Assembly (NCBI RefSeq): GCF_008520265.1
Contig: NZ_VIQM01000087.1
Location: 84,285-148,284, forward strand
Direction of reading: 5' to 3'
DNA length: 64,000 nt
From: Sphingobacterium cavernae
GTDB taxonomy: Bacteria > Bacteroidota > Bacteroidia > Sphingobacteriales > Sphingobacteriaceae
The stretch's first letter is position 1; the number at the start of each line of letters is the position of its first letter. The translations under genes and the position numbers were made by a program. This document shows positions 60,562 to 64,000 of this stretch, in pieces. Below the pieces are notes generated by a model that saw nothing but the letters and a program-made list of their open reading frames with translations, made no database searches and had not been told where the DNA came from.

Positions 60562-61311
60562 ATGTTATCAAAAGCTCAAATAAGTTTAATTACTTCGTTA
60601 CAAAACAAGAAATTCCGTTTACAACATCAAGTTTTTGTAGTTGAGGGAATTAAATCTGTATTAGAGTTTGTCTATTCAACCTACAAGGTACAAAAAATAT
60701 ATGCTACCCCACAAGCGCAGACAAAGTTGGAGAAAATCCCGCATAATATAAAATTGGAGGATGTTAGCGAAGCTGAATTTCAAAAGATTTCTAGTCTCAA
60801 AAATCCTCAGGGCGCACTGGCTTTAGTTGAATTACCACAAAACAATGAATTGGACAAAGCCGAACTGAAAGGCAAACACAGCTTGGTCTTGGATGATGTA
60901 CAAGATCCAGGGAATTTGGGTACGATCATTCGCACGGCGGAATGGTTTGGAATTAAACATATTATTTGTTCCATCGGAACTGTTGATGCCTACAACCCTA
61001 AAGTTGTACAAGCAACAATGGGATCCCTATCACGCGTGCAAATGTATTATTTGGATTTAGAAAAATTTATTGAAGAAAATACTTTACCGACTTTTGGAGC
61101 TTTGCTCAATGGACAATCCATTTATAAAACTGAATTTGGTGAAGAAGGATTGATTATCATGGGAAATGAAGGAAATGGCATCAGTCCAAATTTAATTTCG
61201 AAGATAGATACGGCGGTTACGATTCCACGTATTGGAGAGGCGGAATCATTAAATGTAGCAGTAGCGACCACAATATTTTGTTCTGAAATCAGCAGACAAC
61301 AACTCAAATAA
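60562..61311 (+). CDS. TrmH/SpoU-family RNA 2'-O-methyltransferase
   Basis: A 249-residue SPOUT methyltransferase. The start MLSKAQISLITSLQNKKFRL is chosen because an upstream ATG in the same frame lies inside the divergent tamL gene and would add a false 29-residue leader. Residues 1-90 form the substrate-binding L7Ae-like domain (VFVVEGIKSVLEFV). The SPOUT motifs follow: LVLDDVQDPGNLGTIIRTAE, GLIIMGNEGNGISPNLI and the knot strand LNVAVATTIFCSEISRQQ. Members methylate ribose in rRNA (RlmB-like) or tRNA. It is followed 15 bases later by an MFS gene in the same direction. Exact RNA target is unknown. Confidence 0.92.
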   Translation: MLSKAQISLITSLQNKKFRLQHQVFVVEGIKSVLEFVYSTYKVQKIYATPQAQTKLEKIPHNIKLEDVSEAEFQKISSLKNPQGALALVELPQNNELDKAELKGKHSLVLDDVQDPGNLGTIIRTAEWFGIKHIICSIGTVDAYNPKVVQATMGSLSRVQMYYLDLEKFIEENTLPTFGALLNGQSIYKTEFGEEGLIIMGNEGNGISPNLISKIDTAVTIPRIGEAESLNVAVATTIFCSEISRQQLK

Positions 61312-61326
61312 GAAACACACAAAACT

Positions 61327-62508
61327 ATGGATTCCGAGCAAAACGGATCGATTTACACCACTTCATTTTTTCTACTTTGCTTGAGCACATTATTGTTCTC
61401 CGCAAGTTTTAACATGATTATACCTGAGCTACCCAATTATTTAACTTCTCTTGGTGGCGCAGAACATAAAGGCTTAATCATTGCATTATTTACACTTACG
61501 GCGGGAATTTCTCGTCCATTTAGTGGCAAATTAACGGACAAATGGGGACGTGTTCCTGTGATGGCTATAGGCTCTATAGTCTGTGTCATTTGCGGATTTT
61601 TGTATCCAATATTGAGCAGTTTATCGGGTTTTTTTCTGCTACGCTTAATTCACGGCTTTTCGACAGGATTCAAGCCTACAGCTACATCGGCTTATATTGC
61701 CGATATCATACCGTCCAATCGTTGGGGTGAAGCTTTGGGTATGCACGGACTATGTTATAGTTTGGGGAGTGCCATTGGTCCAGCTTTGGGTGGTTATGTC
61801 GCACAAGCTTATGGTTTAGATGCTATGTTTCACAGTTCGTCGGCATTTGCTTTTCTTTCGATTATTATTGTCTTCAACATGAAAGAAACGTTAAAAACCA
61901 AAAGCAAATTTCATGTATCGATGTTGGCCATTACCAAAAAGGATATTTTCGAAATCAAAGTGTTACCTGCTGCGATTGTGATGTTGCTGTGTTATAGCTC
62001 CTCTGGTGTTATTTTGACTCTGATTCCCGATTGGAGTGAAAACTTGGGAATCGCAAACAAAGGTCTATTCTTCACTGTATATACGATTGCCTCCGTGGCA
62101 ATACGATTGCTATCTCGCAAAGCTGCCGATCAACACGGACGGACGATTGTGATGCGCATTGGCGTGATTATTATGACGATTTCTTTAGTTATTTTAGGTT
62201 TTGGGGAAAGCACCAATTACTTAATATTGGGGGCTGCTGTATTTGGAATAGGTAGTGGAATCTTATCTCCTGCCCTTAATGCTTGGACCATTGACCTTTC
62301 TGACCCCAATCACCGTGGTCGAGCAATGGCTACAATGTATATCGCATTAGAAATAGGAATTGGGTTTGGCGCATTATTTGCAGGCTACATTTATCATGAT
62401 ATAATAATTCGAATACCGCAAATTCTTTATGGAAATGCGATTGTAGTATTCTTAGCTTTATTGTATATTTATTATTGGGAAAAAACTAAAAACACACAGC
62501 ACTATTAA
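61327..62508 (+). CDS. MFS transporter
   Basis: A 393-residue twelve-helix transporter. The loop between helices 2 and 3 carries SGKLTDKWGRVPVMAIGSIV, the classical MFS signature A, and a repeat-like SRKAADQHGRTIVMRIGVII lies in the second half. Helix 5 has GPALGGYVAQAYGLDAMF, like drug:H+ antiporter motif C. The fold and size suit the drug/metabolite efflux group, but the cargo is not known. Operon with the RNA methyltransferase and the AI-2E-family gene, gaps of 15 and 10 bases. Confidence 0.9.
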   Translation: MDSEQNGSIYTTSFFLLCLSTLLFSASFNMIIPELPNYLTSLGGAEHKGLIIALFTLTAGISRPFSGKLTDKWGRVPVMAIGSIVCVICGFLYPILSSLSGFFLLRLIHGFSTGFKPTATSAYIADIIPSNRWGEALGMHGLCYSLGSAIGPALGGYVAQAYGLDAMFHSSSAFAFLSIIIVFNMKETLKTKSKFHVSMLAITKKDIFEIKVLPAAIVMLLCYSSSGVILTLIPDWSENLGIANKGLFFTVYTIASVAIRLLSRKAADQHGRTIVMRIGVIIMTISLVILGFGESTNYLILGAAVFGIGSGILSPALNAWTIDLSDPNHRGRAMATMYIALEIGIGFGALFAGYIYHDIIIRIPQILYGNAIVVFLALLYIYYWEKTKNTQHY

Positions 62509-62518
62509 CCAAATAAAT

Positions 62519-63793
62519 ATGGATGTACAACCATCTAAAAAACCGTATTCCATCAATTTGGCTTCGAGCCTTTTTGCATTGGTATTAATCCTTGGATTAA
62601 TGTATGTTTCGCAAAGTTTATTGATTCCTTTGCTTTTCGCTACTTTAATTTCTATTTCACTTTTTCCATTAGCCCGACTGTTTGAGAAATTGAGATTGGG
62701 TAAAGCTTTTGCTGCCCTACTCGCTGTTTTAGTAGCTATTGCCATTATTTCTGGTATTATTTGGTTTATTGTTCACCAAAGTATCATTATTGGTAAGGAT
62801 GCTTCTTCTATTACAGGGAAAGTATTGTCTGTATTGGATCAGGGTCAAACTTGGTTGCAGGAAAAGTTTGGTGTAGAACGTAATCAAGTAATGGATAAAC
62901 TCCGCGAACAGGGCAATAAATCATTAGAAAATGCTGGTGGTATGATTACCTCCACATTCGGTTCATTAGGAAATACATTGGCCAATGCGATATTGGTTCC
63001 ATTATACTGTTTTTTCATGTTGTATTACCGCGACTTTTTCCGTGAGTTTTTCTTCAAGGCTTTCGCTTCTACGCCTCAACGCAAAGTCAATGAGGTATTA
63101 AATAAAATTTACGAAGTAGTTCAAAGCTATTTAGTAGGATTAATCACTGTAATGGGTATAGTAGCTATCCTAAATACAGGCGGTTTGATGCTGATGGGAA
63201 TAGAGTACGCTTGGTTCTTTGGTTCTTTAGCATCTCTTTTAATGTTGCTACCTTATATTGGTATTGCTATTGGCTCGATCTTGCCTGCCTTATTTGCTTT
63301 AGCTGTTAAAGACAATGCGTGGTATGCTGTAGGTGTAATAGCTTGGTTTCAAGTTGTACAATTTTTAGAAGGAAATATCATTACACCAAATATTGTAGGT
63401 AGCAAAGTCAGTATAAATCCTTTGATGGCTATCGTCGGCATTTTAATCGGTGGTATGTTGTTCGGTTTAGCCGGTTTGATATTGGCTTTACCTTTTATTG
63501 CGACCTTAAAAGTTATTTTTGACGCGATTCCTTCAATGGAAGCTTTTGGATTCTTAATCGGAGAACCCGAAAAAGAACATTTGAAACGCAACTCGACACA
63601 AGAACTCTTGATGAAATGGGGAATAGTTCGTTTACCTAAAAACAAAAAGAAAATTGAAGTTGATGTAAATGTGGAAACAAATGAAGGACAAGTGCCTGAA
63701 ACGAAAGTGACCTACAAAGAAATCAACGAAAGTGAAGTCAACCCTTATGAGAATCTGAAACAAGAGGATGATAAAAAAGAAGATAAGGAATAG
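62519..63793 (+). CDS. AI-2E family transporter (PerM/TqsA-like)
   Basis: A 424-residue membrane protein with about eight hydrophobic segments: LILGLMYVSQSLLIPLLFAT, FAALLAVLVAIAIISGIIWF, ILVPLYCFFMLYYRDFFREF, VQSYLVGLITVMGIVAILNT, FGSLASLLMLLPYIGIAIGS, and a final KVSINPLMAIVGILIGGMLF helix. The GNIITPNIVGSKV motif is family-typical. The C-terminal 75 residues are charged and cytoplasmic. Some members carry autoinducer-2, others act as Na+/H+ antiporters; the name does not prove quorum sensing. The coding end is part of the terminator stem. It is last in its operon, before an insertion sequence. Confidence 0.9.
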   Translation: MDVQPSKKPYSINLASSLFALVLILGLMYVSQSLLIPLLFATLISISLFPLARLFEKLRLGKAFAALLAVLVAIAIISGIIWFIVHQSIIIGKDASSITGKVLSVLDQGQTWLQEKFGVERNQVMDKLREQGNKSLENAGGMITSTFGSLGNTLANAILVPLYCFFMLYYRDFFREFFFKAFASTPQRKVNEVLNKIYEVVQSYLVGLITVMGIVAILNTGGLMLMGIEYAWFFGSLASLLMLLPYIGIAIGSILPALFALAVKDNAWYAVGVIAWFQVVQFLEGNIITPNIVGSKVSINPLMAIVGILIGGMLFGLAGLILALPFIATLKVIFDAIPSMEAFGFLIGEPEKEHLKRNSTQELLMKWGIVRLPKNKKKIEVDVNVETNEGQVPETKVTYKEINESEVNPYENLKQEDDKKEDKE

Positions 63794-63821
63794 CATAGCT
63801 ATTCCTTATCTTCTTTTTTTT
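63777..63821 (+). terminator. Terminator overlapping the end of the AI-2E family gene
   Basis: A perfect 17-bp stem (AAGAAGATAAGGAATAG / CTATTCCTTATCTTCTT) with a 5-base loop uses the last five codons and the stop codon as its left arm. A run of T follows. Confidence 0.92.
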
Positions 63822-63857
63822 TAAAACCTTAAAAGGGAGTGTAAAATAAACTGTGTC

Positions 63858-63899
63858 AATGGTTGAATTACCTCCCCGCGGGGCGGTAATTCAACCATT
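63858..63899. repeat. 42-base perfect hairpin inside the IS end
   Basis: AATGGTTGAATTACC pairs exactly with GGTAATTCAACCATT around a GC-rich core (CCCCGCGGGG). On the plus strand TTTTTC follows, so it can stop transcription entering the element from outside. It also lies just past the transposase stop on the minus strand. Confidence 0.75.
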
Positions 63900-63903
63900 T
63901 TTC

Positions 63904-64000
63904 TTATTGCAAATCTAACACCATTCTTCCCGGAAACCAAATTGCTAATTTCTGTGCTGTTGTTCCCCAATTGGCCAGTGGCATCGTCCATTTCTTCTTA
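63904..64000 (-). CDS. IS256-family transposase, C-terminal 31 residues
   Basis: On the minus strand the last 31 codons end in TAA at 63904. They encode KKWTMPLANWGTTAQKLAIW and then FPGRMVLDLQ. The pattern W-T-x-P-x-x-x-W-G-x-x-x-x-x-L-x-I-x-F is the usual C-terminus of mutator/IS256-type DDE transposases. The rest of the gene, including the DDE residues, lies outside the window, so activity cannot be judged. The GC-rich and terminal repeat DNA downstream supports an IS. Confidence 0.78.
   Translation of the reverse strand, partial: KKKWTMPLANWGTTAQKLAIWFPGRMVLDLQ

Larger units (their letters stand above)
63835..64000 (-). mobile_element. IS256-family insertion sequence, partial (right end in this orientation)
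   Basis: The element is cut by the window edge. The terminal repeat candidate starts GGGAGTGTAAAATAAACTGT at 63835, like the ends of many IS256-group elements. Inside lies the 3' end of a transposase gene on the minus strand. The element directly follows the AI-2E operon terminator. The far end, target duplication and completeness cannot be seen. Confidence 0.75.

Noticed and set aside
62519..63793. Quorum-sensing autoinducer-2 exporter
   Set aside because: The family name does not establish AI-2 transport; no luxS or lsr genes are in the window.

Overview
The window reads as chromosomal DNA of a member of the Bacteroidota, most likely Sphingobacteriaceae (Sphingobacterium/Pedobacter-like). 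The support is low GC, SusC/SusD pairs, DUF4290, PorT and PorG of the type IX secretion system, paired OmpH genes behind bamA, a lipidated TamA homologue (TamL), glycine-lipid acyltransferases, and TAnnTTTG-type -7 promoter boxes with few Shine-Dalgarno sequences. The genus is inferred, not shown.

Region 1 (1-11.8 kb, + strand) is a xylan utilisation locus in the order SusC-SusD-SusC-SusD-DUF1735 protein-GH10 xylanase, matching the core XUS order xusABCDE-xyn10C. A family CE6 acetyl-xylan esterase follows beyond a terminator. The first SusC is cut by the window edge. Together the genes bind, import and debranch xylan. An HxlR-type regulator follows.

Region 2 (12-23 kb, almost all - strand) holds a YceI lipoprotein, murA (with Asp where most homologues have the fosfomycin-target Cys), DUF4290, a UvrD/PcrA helicase, a VanX-like D-Ala-D-Ala dipeptidase, a YfiT/BstA-like DinB protein, an M14 peptidase, an LD-carboxypeptidase and dihydroorotase.

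Region 3 (23.1-32.5 kb, - strand) is an eight-gene, tightly spaced cluster. It has two Tat-exported Gfo/Idh/MocA oxidoreductases, a GMC flavoprotein oxidoreductase with its gluconate-2-dehydrogenase subunit-3 partner, an MFS permease, a TIM-barrel isomerase/epimerase, an ApbE flavin transferase and a SUMF1-fold protein. It looks like an oxidative (keto-sugar) route for a glycoside or polyol and is the most interesting metabolic unit here.

Region 4 (32.6-42.6 kb) carries an AEC transporter, two uncharacterised envelope lipoproteins, an OmpA-family lipoprotein, pyrD, an ABC-F ATPase, ElaA-type GNAT, YqeY, an SDR, porT and ubiE/menG.

Region 5 is the 410-bp ubiE-dnaB divergent gap. It has three near-consensus DnaA boxes in 66 bp beside AT-rich DNA. 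Gene orientation switches here from 26 minus / 2 plus on the left (from 12.3 kb) to 14 plus / 5 minus on the right, so a replication origin is possible.

Region 6 (43-64 kb) contains dnaB, the glsB/glsA lipid pair, and a + strand envelope run (CBS-ACT protein, nadK, porG, uppS, bamA, two ompH). It continues with a membrane Fe-S oxidoreductase pair under a palindromic operator, tRNA-Leu(GAG), a Ppx/GppA phosphatase, tamL, an rRNA/tRNA methyltransferase, an MFS and an AI-2E family transporter. It ends in the edge of an IS256-family insertion sequence. Apart from that element no prophage, CRISPR array or rRNA was seen.
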